From: Haliotis asinina | Taxonomy: Eukaryota > Mollusca > Gastropoda > Lepetellida > Haliotidae | DNA length: 64,000 nt | NCBI RefSeq assembly: GCF_037392515.1 | Contig: NC_090282.1 | Location: 31,295,554 to 31,359,553, forward strand | Reading direction: 5' to 3' | In this document: positions 36,724-49,800 of the stretch, one piece after another | How positions within the stretch are numbered: the first letter of the stretch is position 1 | Layout of the letters: each line of letters begins with the position of its first letter | Notes under the pieces: model-generated | Told to the model about the DNA's origin: nothing | The model's database searches: none | The model's input: the letters and a program-made list of their open reading frames with translations, nothing else | Translations under genes and position numbers: made by a program

Positions 36724-38210
36724 CTTCTGTGCTGTCATCATCTGTCAAACTGGGTGGAAACCTTCATGAAAGCCTGTTAATGTATACAGTTACAACCTTA
36801 CAAAAATGAACACGATGAAAACCCAAGTTATAAACAGTGTTCAGAGGGAATAAAAATAATAATTCTTTCAACAGATTAGTGTACTATTGCTGCAGTTTCC
36901 TTCAGTTAAAGTGCTTCAGAGCAAGAAATAAGAAACAGAGTGAAATGTTGCATTCACTACATTCTAATTACATCTAGAATCAAAAGATTCCCTTTAATCT
37001 TTTCTTCTATATTTCATTCTGCCGGTACATTGTTGGTATGCTTTTGATAATGTGGAAAAAACTACTACAATTAATGACTTTCTGTCCATCGCTCTGGTAA
37101 GTGAAGAATTCAATGTGAGAAAATGTTCTGGACATGAGTGAGTCATTTTCACCTAGGTATCAAAGTTGTCCTGGTTGCCAGTCACGTGTTTCAGGATGGG
37201 TAGAAGTGTGCACTGGTGTTAGACACGTAATCCTGTTACATGGGTCTCTTCAGCAGTCATAATAGTTAGGGTGTTGTAGTCAGGAGTTACTTGATCTATG
37301 AGAGTTGAGTGTACATCTGTAATGTTGAGTGATAGTGCCATATTATGAGGATCAACTTGTGTGTTTGTATATGACTTAATAAACAAGCTATTAAAACAAA
37401 GTTTGATTTACTTCAGAACAGCAAAGACATGAAAAGGGAGCTGGGTTAATGTCTAACAGCTTCACTCTCAGAGCATGCTGAAAAAACTTACTTAAAAACT
37501 TACCACAACCAACAGAACAGTGAAAACACCAGTGCAGACACATGAATCTCAAAACATGCTTACATCAAACAGATAGACAGTGAAAGGGCCAGTGTGTGGA
37601 GTTATCTCCCTTAAAGGCACAATGTCATGCTTTACAACAGTATGTTGTTATACATACATAATAGTGTATATCATAAACAATATTTTTGTCTATAGTATAT
37701 AAATATTGGGGCATATGCAATCACTTTAGCTTCCTATTGATACAGTAAGACCCTTATTATCTCTTACAACTTGCCTGAAATCGGTGTCCTCCCAATACGA
37801 CTACTCTCCAACTGGACTACTTCCCAACTCGACTACTGTTGAAATACTCATTTCAATTAGGCACCCTTTATAATAATGGACTCATTCCACTGACTTAGTT
37901 AAGTAAAGAACATAACATTTAAAAAAAAATAATTAAATAACCAGGAAACAGGACGGATTGATAATCCTCACTTGTTTGATCAGCTATTTGTTTATACAAA
38001 CATTAGTTTTATCTGATTGCATCTTTAAAGTTGTGTTTGTGATGATCCTTAAAAGAACTGATCAAAGTATTCTTGTATAAACAAACAAACAAGCTTCAAT
38101 GCAAAACAAAGGAGTAGTAGCAAGAGGTAGTAGAGAGTTAAATGTCTCAACGTCTCAGTTTTTCAAAACTTAACTATATAAGATTGGAATGGAAATTTCA
38201 TGTTATAACT
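36724..38210. other. 3' flank of MRPS30
   Basis: Non-coding and AT-rich. AATAAA occurs at 36849 and again near 37376. A small 17-bp triplicate (GACTACT-type units, about 37787-37838) is present. Nothing else is recognised. Confidence 0.4.
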
Positions 38211-38645
38211 ATGGCGAATGTTCAGAGAGCAGAGTTTGTGATATCACAGAGAGGAGCCCGGCAGGTTATACATCAGAGCTATAGATACAAGCTGAACCGC
38301 ACTGGAGATACTGCAGTCTACTGGAGATGTGCTCAGACTGGATGCAAAGGAAACATCTCTACAGTTGGCGAATTCATTCGTACTGTTACAGGAGCACACA
38401 ACCACCCACCAGAAGATGAGACATCAATGAAGTTGATCAGCAACCTCCGCAAGCGCTCCCGTGAAGAAACGACTGCAATTCAACAAATCTACAACGACGA
38501 AATCAACAACATCCCTGTAGAAGCTGCCGCCACTGTCCCGCCCTTGTGCTCTGTGAAGTCTGGACTGTATCGTCACCGACGCAAGACAACGCCTGCACTT
38601 CCAAAGGACCAATGGCAACACTGCATTACATGCAACATATGTTAA
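38211..38645 (+). CDS. FLYWCH-type zinc-finger ORF, probably MULE-related
   Basis: An uninterrupted ORF of 144 residues from ACTATGGCG; an in-frame ATG at 38142 would add 23 residues. Residues 1-70 fit the FLYWCH zinc-binding fold: AEFVISQRGARQVIH, then YRYKLNRTG, YWRCAQTGCKG with two Cys, and GAHNHPPE with two His. After it comes an Arg-rich stretch and RHRRKTTPALPKDQ, the kind of linker that precedes the transposase domain in Mutator-like proteins with FLYWCH heads. The ORF stops there, so this may be the remnant N-terminus of a MULE transposase or a small FLYWCH gene. No intron or neighbour clarifies its role. Confidence 0.6.
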   Translation: MANVQRAEFVISQRGARQVIHQSYRYKLNRTGDTAVYWRCAQTGCKGNISTVGEFIRTVTGAHNHPPEDETSMKLISNLRKRSREETTAIQQIYNDEINNIPVEAAATVPPLCSVKSGLYRHRRKTTPALPKDQWQHCITCNIC

Positions 38646-40834
38646 ATTTAAGACCACCCTTTCTCAGTTGTGATTCTATTACCATGATTACGTTTTTGTC
38701 TTGAGTCCCATCCGGGATTCAAATCCATAATCTCAGAGTGAGGCATGCAATCGCCAGCACATAAGGTTAGTGATCGAACCCTGTTAGTCACAGTTGCAAA
38801 AATGGAAGCCTGACAACTGGTTGTCCAGATCACATACTTTGTGTAGCTCCCTGACAAGTGTGAATTGGCATGACTCACATGACATAAGCTACAGGTACAC
38901 AATGCGTTACTGAAAGCCTTCAAATACAACATATGTTATATGTGTAATTATCGTTTCTCAGTGGTAGTTTCATTGCAAAGACAAAATTTGTCTTCAGATC
39001 TGTGTAAGAAGTGATACATGGAGCAGACATGAGGTTGGTGTGTTATCTTCTTGGACTGAACTAGCCAAATTTAGTGCTAATTATTGATGCTTGATGGGCA
39101 GGCTATGTCCACATGTACATGGACTGACTGTTGGAAGCTTGTTTTCTATTTGGTTTGAGAGTAGCAAAAGATGTCTGTGGGTAAGCATTAAGTTGTGAGC
39201 AAGTGAATATTTGAGGTAATCCTTCTCATGTCAAAGAATAACATTGTAAATAAACATGGCTCTTTTTCACAATTTGTTCCATGTAATGCCAACTTGGTTT
39301 AACCTGTGCTTGTCGTAAGAGGCAACTAACAGGATCAAGTGGTCAGACTCGCTGATTTGGTTGGCACATGTCATTGGTTCCCAATTGTGCAGATCAATGC
39401 TTATGCTGTTGATCACTGGATTGTCTGTTCCAGGCTTGATTGTTTACAGACAGTTGCCATATAGCTCGAATATTGCAGAGTGTTGCGTAAAACTAAAGTC
39501 ACTCCAGCCTGATTTGTGGGTTGTTTAAGGTGCACCATTTTATACAGATAATCTGGTCTGGACCAGACAATCCAGTGACTGACATCGACAGCACTGATCC
39601 TGGCAAATGTGAAACAGTGACAAGCAAGCAATCAAGATACCAGGTGTCACTCCTGATTCTTTTGTCACTACTAGGTTGCTTGGGATCTATATTCTTAAGA
39701 GAATCCCAACAGGTGTTGCATGCTGTAAAATATTTGTACCTCAACTTTATGACATGACATGCAACTACAAGTGTCTCTGGATATTGTGGTGTCACAAGAT
39801 GACGATGTTAAGACCCTACTACAGAAAAGTTCTTGAAATGAGAAGAATCTGTTTATCTGTTCAGTGATTTATTCAGACGTGTAAATCAACATATCTATTA
39901 CAATAAATTGAATAATATGTAACTGTACAAATACTGTTTGACCATATAACAAGAAAACTCTAAACAAAATAAACTTTTAAAAACTCAGCAGTGATGTAAA
40001 TATTAATTTTATCACAGTTCATACATTCTTGGACGGTTGATCATATGTACTTGCATGTAAGAGTGCAAGTAAACTTTTCACATTATGTTATAACTGGTTT
40101 CCTTCGAAGTTTAGGAATAGTCACTAACCCTTCCATATATGGTTTAAGGCAAGACTCTTCTCCTGGAATGTTTCAAATTTTCAAGAGAATATGCAGGTGC
40201 GTATGAAGATTATATCACATTTCTACTAATCAACATAAAAAAACAATGCATTCAAACCACAATCACTTCAAGCAAACAATGTAATGTTGATTTCTTTTCA
40301 AAAGAAATTGTGAACTGTAAAACCATATATACAGTTCTATAGTTTAAAAAATAATGGTAGCAGATACACCAAAGATGTTGTTATTTGAAATACCATACAT
40401 AACATACCGGCTCTCTTTTTCTCTGAAATAAGTAAATTCAGCTGGCAATGTTAACCTACTTTGACAGAAACAGGAATATTTTCCTCTTTTAAAAATATTG
40501 AAATTCATCAATGTTCATATCACCTGACTTACCAATGCACAAAAAAACATTCTAGATATTAGCATTTATTGGTTGGCATTAAGAATTTTCAAGGCTTTTT
40601 GTAAACCTATAAATACAAAAACTAATCAAGCCTTCTTGTGAATATAAGGATTAATAAATTAATCATGTATCAAATACCTTCTTGCTGCACACACAAATAC
40701 TAGGGTTCAGAGTCAGTGTGGCAGTAATGCCCAATATACACATTTGACCATCACTTGCAGAACACGTGTGTAAGCCAGGTATGCATGTAATTCTGCCCGA
40801 CAAGGTGAAGGATACAGCAGTATGGCCCTGTCCT
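38646..40834. other. region between the FLYWCH ORF and the CCDC87 3' end
   Basis: Non-coding. An imperfect duplication links 38630-38705 and 38920-39000 (ACAACATATGTTA and TTTCTCAGTGGTAGT-type blocks). A SINE family 1 copy lies at 39310-39500, with an opposed fragment at 39540-39590. TTTATT at 39867 and 40565 reads AATAAA on the minus strand and could end CCDC87. Confidence 0.4.
39310..39500 (+). mobile_element. SINE family 1
   Basis: GTAAGAGGCAACTAACAGGA, GGCACATGTCATTGGTTCCC and ATATTGCAGAGTGTTGCGTA mark family 1. It is followed at 39540-39590 by a fragment in the opposite orientation (CTGGACCAGACAATCCAGTG). Confidence 0.82.
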
Positions 40835-43800
40835 TTACTTGGCCTGCAGCTGTATGGGCTCCAGCTGGGCATGTTTGAGTGGCAGCTGTCGTGTGAGAGC
40901 CTCGTATTGGATGGCATGCTGCTTCCTCTCCTCTTGCAGCCAGTACAACATTTCTACACGGTCCCACTTCATCTTGTCTTCATATGGTCGACCCTGACAA
41001 ATAAAAAGACATTGAAGTATCCTTGTTTCTAACTAGCTTACAGTTCTATTTACTTGTCACCTGTGAAGGTCCAGGGTAGAATAGGCCTTCAGCGACCCAT
41101 GCTTGAAATAAAAGGCGATTAAGCTTGTCATAAGAGGCAACTAACGGAATTGGGAGGTCAGGCTTGCTGACTTGGTTGGTACATGGCATCAGTTCCCAAA
41201 TGCGCAGATCCATGTTCATGCTGCTGATCACTGGATTGTCTGGTCCAGACTTGATTATTTACAGACTGCCACCATATGGCTGGTTATTGTTGTGGCGTAA
41301 AACTAAACTCACTCACTCTATTTACTTGTTCAGTCTACAAATTTAGATGTTGCGAGATAAACATATCTCATAATAATTTTATCATGATAATGATCTGTGT
41401 ATTCATCTAAAATCAATCAAAGTACTACCAGTAGTTGGGACTCATTGCTACTATTCACCCACCTGAAATGTTATGCTGTCCTGGAACTTTTCCTTGACAT
41501 AGTCAAGTTCAACTTTAATTTCAACTTCCAGGGCATCAATACTCTGAAAGAAATAATGTAAAAATGTTTTTAGATTATGGCCCCTGAAAAGTGGTACAAC
41601 CCCATCTAGGATGCCAGTGTACCCTTGTCCATTCAGATTTTGTCTGACCGACAAGACAGGTCACAGTCAAGTGATGGGCACTCCCATACCATCAGCGAAG
41701 CCCTGCCTAAGGCAACCTGCTCCAAGATATTTTGATGTGCGTTAGCAGTGTTTCTTTGTTGCCAAACATAAGCACAGCCATCAGTTATGAACAAAACAAA
41801 TCAATGTTGTCTGACCAGAATACCCTTCCCCATTACGTAAATTTCACTCATGTCAGGCTAGTCATGATACCTAAATATAGACAATTTCAGACAGTTCTGT
41901 AGCACAAACGATGATGTGGTAGATACTTTGTTTTTGATAAACCACTTGATGCTGAAGTCGTGTGATTCTGAAAAGGGCTATATCCTAAGAGACAAGAAGC
42001 ATATCCTGCAATTGCCCTCAATGACGTACCTGCATTCTGCACACCATACTGCAATATTTAAGCCTTTGTCAGTATTTGCTTATCAACAACAAAATCAAAT
42101 TAATTTTCCAATTCTTGAGCAATCAGAACAGTTTACTAAAACCTGGTATGTGCTTAATGACAGGTACACTCCTTGCATGTGATGCTTGCCTCACATCATA
42201 GAATTATGCATCAATGTATAATGTGCCCAAAGGGTTAAAATAATAACTGCCTGCGCAATGGCCATTACAAGTGTTACCTTGTAGTAGAAGCTCCTCTGTC
42301 TGGCCTCCTCCAGCCTCAGCACTGAGCTGCCCTTGTGTCCTGCATTATCCCAGATTAGACATTTTATCTTGTGAGTTGAGCAAGCGAGTGAGCGAGTGAG
42401 ATTTTATGCAGCTCTTAGCGATCTTCCAGTAATATCATGGCAGGGGATGCCAGAAATGGACTTAATACATTGCACCCATGTGGGGATTGAACCCAGGGCC
42501 CTTATTTTGCAATGTTGGTTGCCCTAGAAATTCTTTACTTTGATGTGTCAATGTGTTAAGAATGGGCTCAAGAAGTTCGTAGAGCTACGAACATTTCAAG
42601 AATAGGTAGTCAAGTCTTCAGCAAGATGAGCTAATGCTTGAAGCACTAGGCTACCCCACTGTCTCTTGTCTTGTGCTATCATGCATAACCTGTGTTATCA
42701 TTCATAGGTTGGTGCCAATCATAAAGAGGTATTGGTAAGAGAAGTCTTACTTCTTTCAAACAGTCTCTTTACATCATGAGAAATATTAATACTAGACTTA
42801 ATAAAGTCCTTTAGGCAAATAACATTAACACAAAAATGTTTTATTGTTTCACTGAAGATAACCTTTCACATTATTCCGTTTAAATCACATAAAACATCCT
42901 AAAATCTCTTTCCATACTAGAGCCATGTTTGGTCAGACTTAAGGAGGCATAAAAAGAGATCTGTTAAAGTGTCTGGGGTGCCCAGTAGTGTTAAGATGGT
43001 TTGGTATAGTGTTGTACTTTGTGTTGAACAGTCAATATCAAAAGGACAACAGAGGTCCAGTAAAAATCAGTGATAAATGACAGAAACACTTGTATTCCTG
43101 CTCAACCAATGACGTTTTCCTTCCTACCACCTCAGTTGGAAACTTTTTAAGTAAAACATTGACAACATAATCCCCATGACATACATGCACCTAACATACT
43201 CTAACCTTTCTCAAAGAATCTGTTGGGGTCAGAGGCCCTTCGTTCAAAGTTTTCCAACTTCTCCAGCAGAGCCTCTCGTTTGAGAATCAGATCTGCTGCT
43301 GTCTCCCACTTCTCCATAACCTGGTGACCCAAGAATAAAATCGATCACGATTTATTTTTCCTTGTTTGGATTTAGAACTGTCATACAAAGCATTCTTTTT
43401 AAATCAACATATTTCGAATAGAACTTAAACCAATTAATCTCATAAATGTTTTGAACTTGATAAGAAGAAGTAAATGCCACATATAGATAGATACAGATAC
43501 TGTATTGCTACTAAATGATAAAAAAAAGAGTTCTTACCTCATTAAGTCTGTCAAAGAACTCATTACAGCTATACTTGATGGCCATATCAAGTTTCATGCT
43601 GTCAGTCATCTTCAGACACGCCCACACATGCTCCAGGCGTTCTTGTGGTGTTGCTGGCTTCTGGAACTCTGCCTGCATGTGTAACAATCCAGAAAAAAAT
43701 ATTTGTCAGGATTCTATACATCAGACTTTGAAACAAACAAAGAGAAGAAAAAGTAACATTGATGTAAACTACATCTTTCAAAATCTTGACAAGACTTACA

Positions 43801-46800
43801 CAATGTTGTGATGGTGATATGTACATGATAATTTTGTTAATAGCTTATCTATGTTTAACTGATAATTGTCCTACCTCAGATGACTTGGATGTTGCAGAGT
43901 GGGTTGTGCTTGATAGTCTTCCTGATGCTTGAGATGTCACTCTAAATAGAAACAAAGGGACAGAATTATGTGCAGTTTTTTATTTCATGATGTCCTAACC
44001 TGTCAATTCTCACATCTTTGGTGGGAGTCTCACATTCCTTTAATGAAAATCATGTTCTCATGGCCAAATTCTCACATTTTTTCGTAAAAGTGCTTTCTAA
44101 ATATCACTATATAATGATTTTACTTCGATTAATGACCAAATTACAGTAGAAAATAACAAAAACTAAAGATTCTAAAGGGAGGACGCTGTTGCAGGAACAG
44201 ATTATGGATTGACTGTAGCAGACATATTATGGTAGCTCACCTTGACTTCTCACGTATCAAGCGAGCCTGTCTGGCCTGTGCTGCCCTCTCAGCCAGTGTC
44301 TTGGCCGATTTACTTGCTTCAACAGGCTTTTGTGTCTTGTTAGCTTCTTCCTCATCAACTAAAAAAAGATGCAGAACACCAGTGTACCAATCCCCCACAC
44401 ATAGTCTGTAGAATATGTCAGACTGCTGATAACAAACCTACCTTAGAGTGAGAATATACTAACTCAGAGTGTGGCCCTGTTTGCTTGTTATACTTCAGTG
44501 AATGTAATAACAAATCTGTAAACACTGATTGTCTCTCATGCTGTCAACCACTTGTTTGTCTGGCCCTGACTATTATTAAAAGTCTGCTGTGATACTACAG
44601 AAATAATATTTGGCTCATGAAACATGTTCACTTCCACTTCTTGAATATGAAAAGGGCAACATACATTCTGACATCATTAAAAAGGATGGAACTACATTTT
44701 ACCTTCTAAACCTGGGTCTTTGCCAAGGCCACCAAGGAGGACAGAGTTAACATTCCAGAAGCCTTCCTTGTACTCTGTCTTGAGAGCCTTCAATTCTTGG
44801 ACCTTCTTGTCTCGCTCTCTGGCAGCAGAACAACATCATATTAGTTATAAATGTATTACATACCTCATACTACACTCACCGACCCAGTAAAGACTAAAGG
44901 CAGAGTTGAGTGAGTGAGAGAGTGAGTTTTACGCTGCTTTTAGCAATATTCCAGCAATATCATGGCAGGGGACACCAGAAATGGGTTTAAGATATTGTAC
45001 CCATGGTCTTCAGCGTGGCAAGCAAATGCTTTAACCACCAGGCTACCCCACCACCCTTAAAGAGTAAAAACTCCCATAATACATATCTAAAGTGTGCTTC
45101 TCACTATATATTAGGTCAACCGCCTTTGAGGTTTTTGTTCTGGAGGGACAGGTTTTACTTTTCGTTAGTAAGAACCGCAGTTCTCTCATCCGTAGACAGA
45201 CGCTCTACCGCACAGCCACCGGGCCAACGAAAGTGGTGGGGTTAAATTATCTACTTATTGTTACTGTCAATAAATTTATTTTACGAGTGCTTCAGTCATT
45301 GTTACGTAGCTTCATTAAATGATCATCTACATTATAAGTTATCACATCGTGTCAAGGGAAATACGGGGTTTTATCAGTCCCTCGTAAGGTTGTATTCCCC
45401 AAGCCGTATTTCCCTCGATACGATGTGAAAAAGCATTTATCTAGCTGAATGTTTTCACTAAATCAAAACAAAACAACACGCATCGAATTGATTTGCAGCC
45501 ATGTTGACATCAGCTGTTCGTTTGACCTCAATGCACCACCATCCTGGGATTTCCCTCCCCCTCCGGTTTTACACTGTCTACCAAAACCTCAGAGGTGTGT
45601 TTTCTCCTATACATAAAACATTACAATAATATGATGCTGTTGTGATAATGTGGCATTCTCTTCCAGCAAACTGATGTAACTGTAGGCTATTACCCAATAT
45701 TACAGAGAAACTATGTTTCTGCCATATTGCTCCACTGATTCTACTCATAAAAACATAACATAAAATGTTCATTTCTTTCAATTACATAGTTATTTCTCTT
45801 GTAACTCAAGATTAAAGTACTTGTTTGTCTCCAGAACTTCCAATAATGTAGGCATTACATGGCTTTTTCTTTGATGTGAACACTTCAAATAAGGGCAATG
45901 AAACTAAAAGATGTTGGAAAAAGTTAGAAACAGAAAACACTTTAACATCAGTAGGAACCTGTCTCTACTTCACCTTTGTTCTGTAGCTTTGATGGAGTGA
46001 GAGGACCTTGTGTTGTTCCGCCTTGGGGGGCGTGGCCTGTTTCTGATTCCTATGGTTGACCCTCCCCCTGTCCCTCCTCCAGAATCGCCATCATCATTTT
46101 CATCTTCACCATCATCATCCTCAGAGTCATAGAAATGGAACAGCACTCCCATGAAATCTGTCTCCTGTAACGGAATGAAACTAACTGAACACTACATAAT
46201 TAGAGAATATTATATTAGTGCCTAATTGTTAGTATTTCACGAGCAAGAGTGAAAGTGAGGCATATACCGATATTTAGGCATGAGTGTTGTAAACATAGTA
46301 CAGGCTCAAACATAATATTCTATTTATTTCTGACGTCAAATTGAGGAAAGTAAACCCAAATTTACTTTCAAACAGAGGCTTGAGGAACTGATTCCCTGAG
46401 ACTCAAAGTTATGATGTCCTTTGTGATTACAGCTTTACTGGTGTACCAAAATGGAGAGAACACAGTCTTGGATTTTGATTTTGATTTTTTGCCAAAACTA
46501 GACATATGACACGTCATCACTGTCAGCATGCCCCTATACTGTCATCAGCAATTGCTCCATTCTAGACGGTGTACAGCAACAGTCCTACATGAAACCCATG
46601 GGATGACCTTTGGCACATGGACACTGTCTAGGTTTCTCTGCTGAAGATGGGATATGAAATACCTGAGGACAGAGTTAACCTTGACCTACAAAACTAGATG
46701 TCCAGTGGCATCCCAAATTACTAATTCAAGTGGCCATACAGGAAATATTAGTGTCTGGTAAAGAGTGAGTGAGTGAGTTTAGTTTTACGCCGCACTCAGT

Positions 46801-49800
46801 AATATTCCAGCTATATGGTGGCGGTCTGTAAATAATCAAGTCTGGACCAGATAATCCAGTGGTCAACAGCATGAGCATTGTTCTGCACAACTGGGAACCA
46901 ATGACCTGTGTCAACCAAGTCAGTGAGCCTGACCACCTGATCCCGTTAGTCGCCTCTTACGAGAAGCATAGTCGCCTTTTGTGGCAAGCATGGGTTTGTG
47001 AAGGCCTATTCTACCCCAGGATCTTCACGGGTCTGTCTGGTGAATTCAAATGGTGTAGCATACAGTGCTGTAAGATGTTATGATTACTTTAATTACAGGA
47101 ACTTTATTTTTCTTGTCAAAAAAATGATACATTGAATATGTTTGTTTCCTATATCCTATACTATAAGCGTCCTACAACAAAGTGTGTACAGGACAGACTT
47201 GTCTGCATACAAGCCTGTCTCCAGATTATACTGACAGCACAAAGGGAAACAGTTATAAAGTATCATTTGAAACAGACACAAATAATAAAGGTAAAACAAC
47301 TAACCTGTGTGGAGAGGAACTTCATGTAGTCATCACTGGTGACGGTACTCTTCCACCACTGCAGCCACGATGCATATGTCCTGGCCATTTTGTCTGCCAC
47401 CACACTCGGCATGTTCTCGGATGATGTCAGCGGCTGAGATGTCTTCGACGGTTGGTTGTTGAAGGCTGCATGGATCTTATCTGGGTTTGGAGTCTGATAT
47501 GAAGCAGATTATTACCAATAGTTACAATGAACTGTTAACTTCAGTACTCATTGATGCATATGATACAAACATCAGAACATATAGTCACGGTTCTCACAAA
47601 CTCATGCTTACAGTGTAGACAGAAACATGAAGACATCAACATCCACCACAATGGCAAATTCTCTCCATGATTATGTCAACTAGTCATGACTATGTCAAAT
47701 GTTTTAGTGAATGAGTTTAGTTTCCTGCCACAGTGCAGTCTGCAAGTAATAGAATCTGGACCAGATAATCCAGTGATCAACAGCATGAGCATTGATCTAC
47801 ACAGTTGGGATACACTGACATGTGTTAACCAAGTCTGTGACTATATTACAAAAGTGGGATGAGGGTACTGAAAGGGTATTCTGTTCTGGAAAAGAGCACA
47901 TCCAGCAATTTCAGTCAAAGACAAACTTGTTGCCATGGACAAATATTTTATTCACTCATCCAGAACTACCAAAAGGCACCAGTTCACCACCAGACCTATC
48001 TATGTGCTAATTTGGTGAAGAAATACTGAACGTTTTAAAGTTCTGCTCCGGAAAAGACAAATGTGCACAGATGAAGGGACAAACAAGCTTTCATGTTGCA
48101 TAAGTATAGACAAGTTAGATACACCTGTATTAGATGTGAGTGAATAGGTGAGTTGGATATTACATCCGTTTCTTGCAATATCAGAGTAATATCAGTGAGG
48201 AACACTAGTTATAGGCTTCACACATTATGCCCATCTGGGGAATCAAACCTAAGTCTTCATCATGACACTTTAACCACTAGACAAACCCACATACTGGCAT
48301 CAGCACACTTACTAAAGGTGTAAATGTGTTGTCTCCTTGGAAATTCTTTGGCGGACTTGAAGGTCTGAAACAAATGAACGGACATGACAAAGAGTGGTAC
48401 ACATAACTGTCTGGATCAAATCAGAATTTACTGCTAAATATAGCATCACACTAAAATGTTTGATACATTAGGGTAATATTTGTGCTGTACTCACGTTCTT
48501 GCCCAATTTTTGGCATCCATTTCTCCCCAGGGAGGGTCATGGCCTTTCCGGAGTTGTGGGTTTATGACTCTCTCATTCGGCTTCTTGGCCAATGTTGTTG
48601 AAGCCATGGCGCCAGCCAGAGAGATGTTCTCTGCTGCAGGTATTACCATCAAGTCCTGTAAATATCAGAGATTTCAAACATCCAATCTTCCAGTACTTAC
48701 ACGTAATATCGATTTAATGTAGTGTCTTCATTTATCATAACCTTTATGTATTATTGTAAAGAAACACCAGTGAAGATCCGGGTTAGAATTGACCTTCACT
48801 AACCCATCTCACAAGATTTGACTAATGTGATCAGGTGTTCTGACACGCTGACTTGGTTGACCCACATGCCCTCATATTCCAAGTGTGTAGATCAATGCTC
48901 ATGCCGTTGATCACTGGATTGTCTAGTCCAGAATCAATAAAAAACGGACTGCCATAAAGCTTGAATATTGCTGAGTGTGGCGTAAAGCTAAACTCACTCA
49001 CTCACTACTATATTCCATCCATTTCTTATGAATGTGACAAATGAAACATACTGATATGCTTAAAGCTTTCCTATATTTTCTGCTGTAACTTATCTTAGAC
49101 AACCTAATAAGACTGTCTTACTCAAAATAAGATAAATATTATTTTGGGTTTCAGAATGTGTTTGCTAGGCAGTAAAGTCTCACATCGTCTAGGTCAAGAT
49201 GGTCCTGAGGCACAGTCTTCATGATCTCACGGTACACCTCCCGGATCTCATCTGAGAGGAACAGGTTCTTGTCTAGACCCTTCACAGTAGCAGGATCCAC
49301 CTGACACACACACAGGACAATGGTAGATGCAACAGTTTCACGTTAGGTTGAATATCCATCAAATATGTGGTCTCCATGACATGGCACCATGTTCCACTGT
49401 CTGTTCAAATTATATGACAGTTAAATATTGGGTGATTTGAATAACATCTACATTCATTCTGGGAGACATTGGTTTTTAAACCTTATGTTACCAGCATGTC
49501 TAGCATTGTCATATCAAAGGTTATATCTACTATTTAGACATATTGAATACAGGAAATAGTGACAACAGCATTCATTCAGAAACTTACCTCTTCAATCAGG
49601 TCGTTGTAGACCGTGGCAAATCTGTTCAGGGTGATAGAGGACATGCATACCCGTTCTGACACACGGATGTCGGATGTACGTACTGTCAGCTGCAAGCAGA
49701 AACATACATGGATAATGAATCTAATTTGTCATATGTGAAATACTGAATGATGCTTTAACAGTATATGCACAACATGTATATGATAATATCTTTTCTGTTT

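Noticed and set aside
45110-45237. Functional tRNA gene on the minus strand
   Set aside because: The A box is acceptable, but the B box and acceptor stem pairing are degraded.
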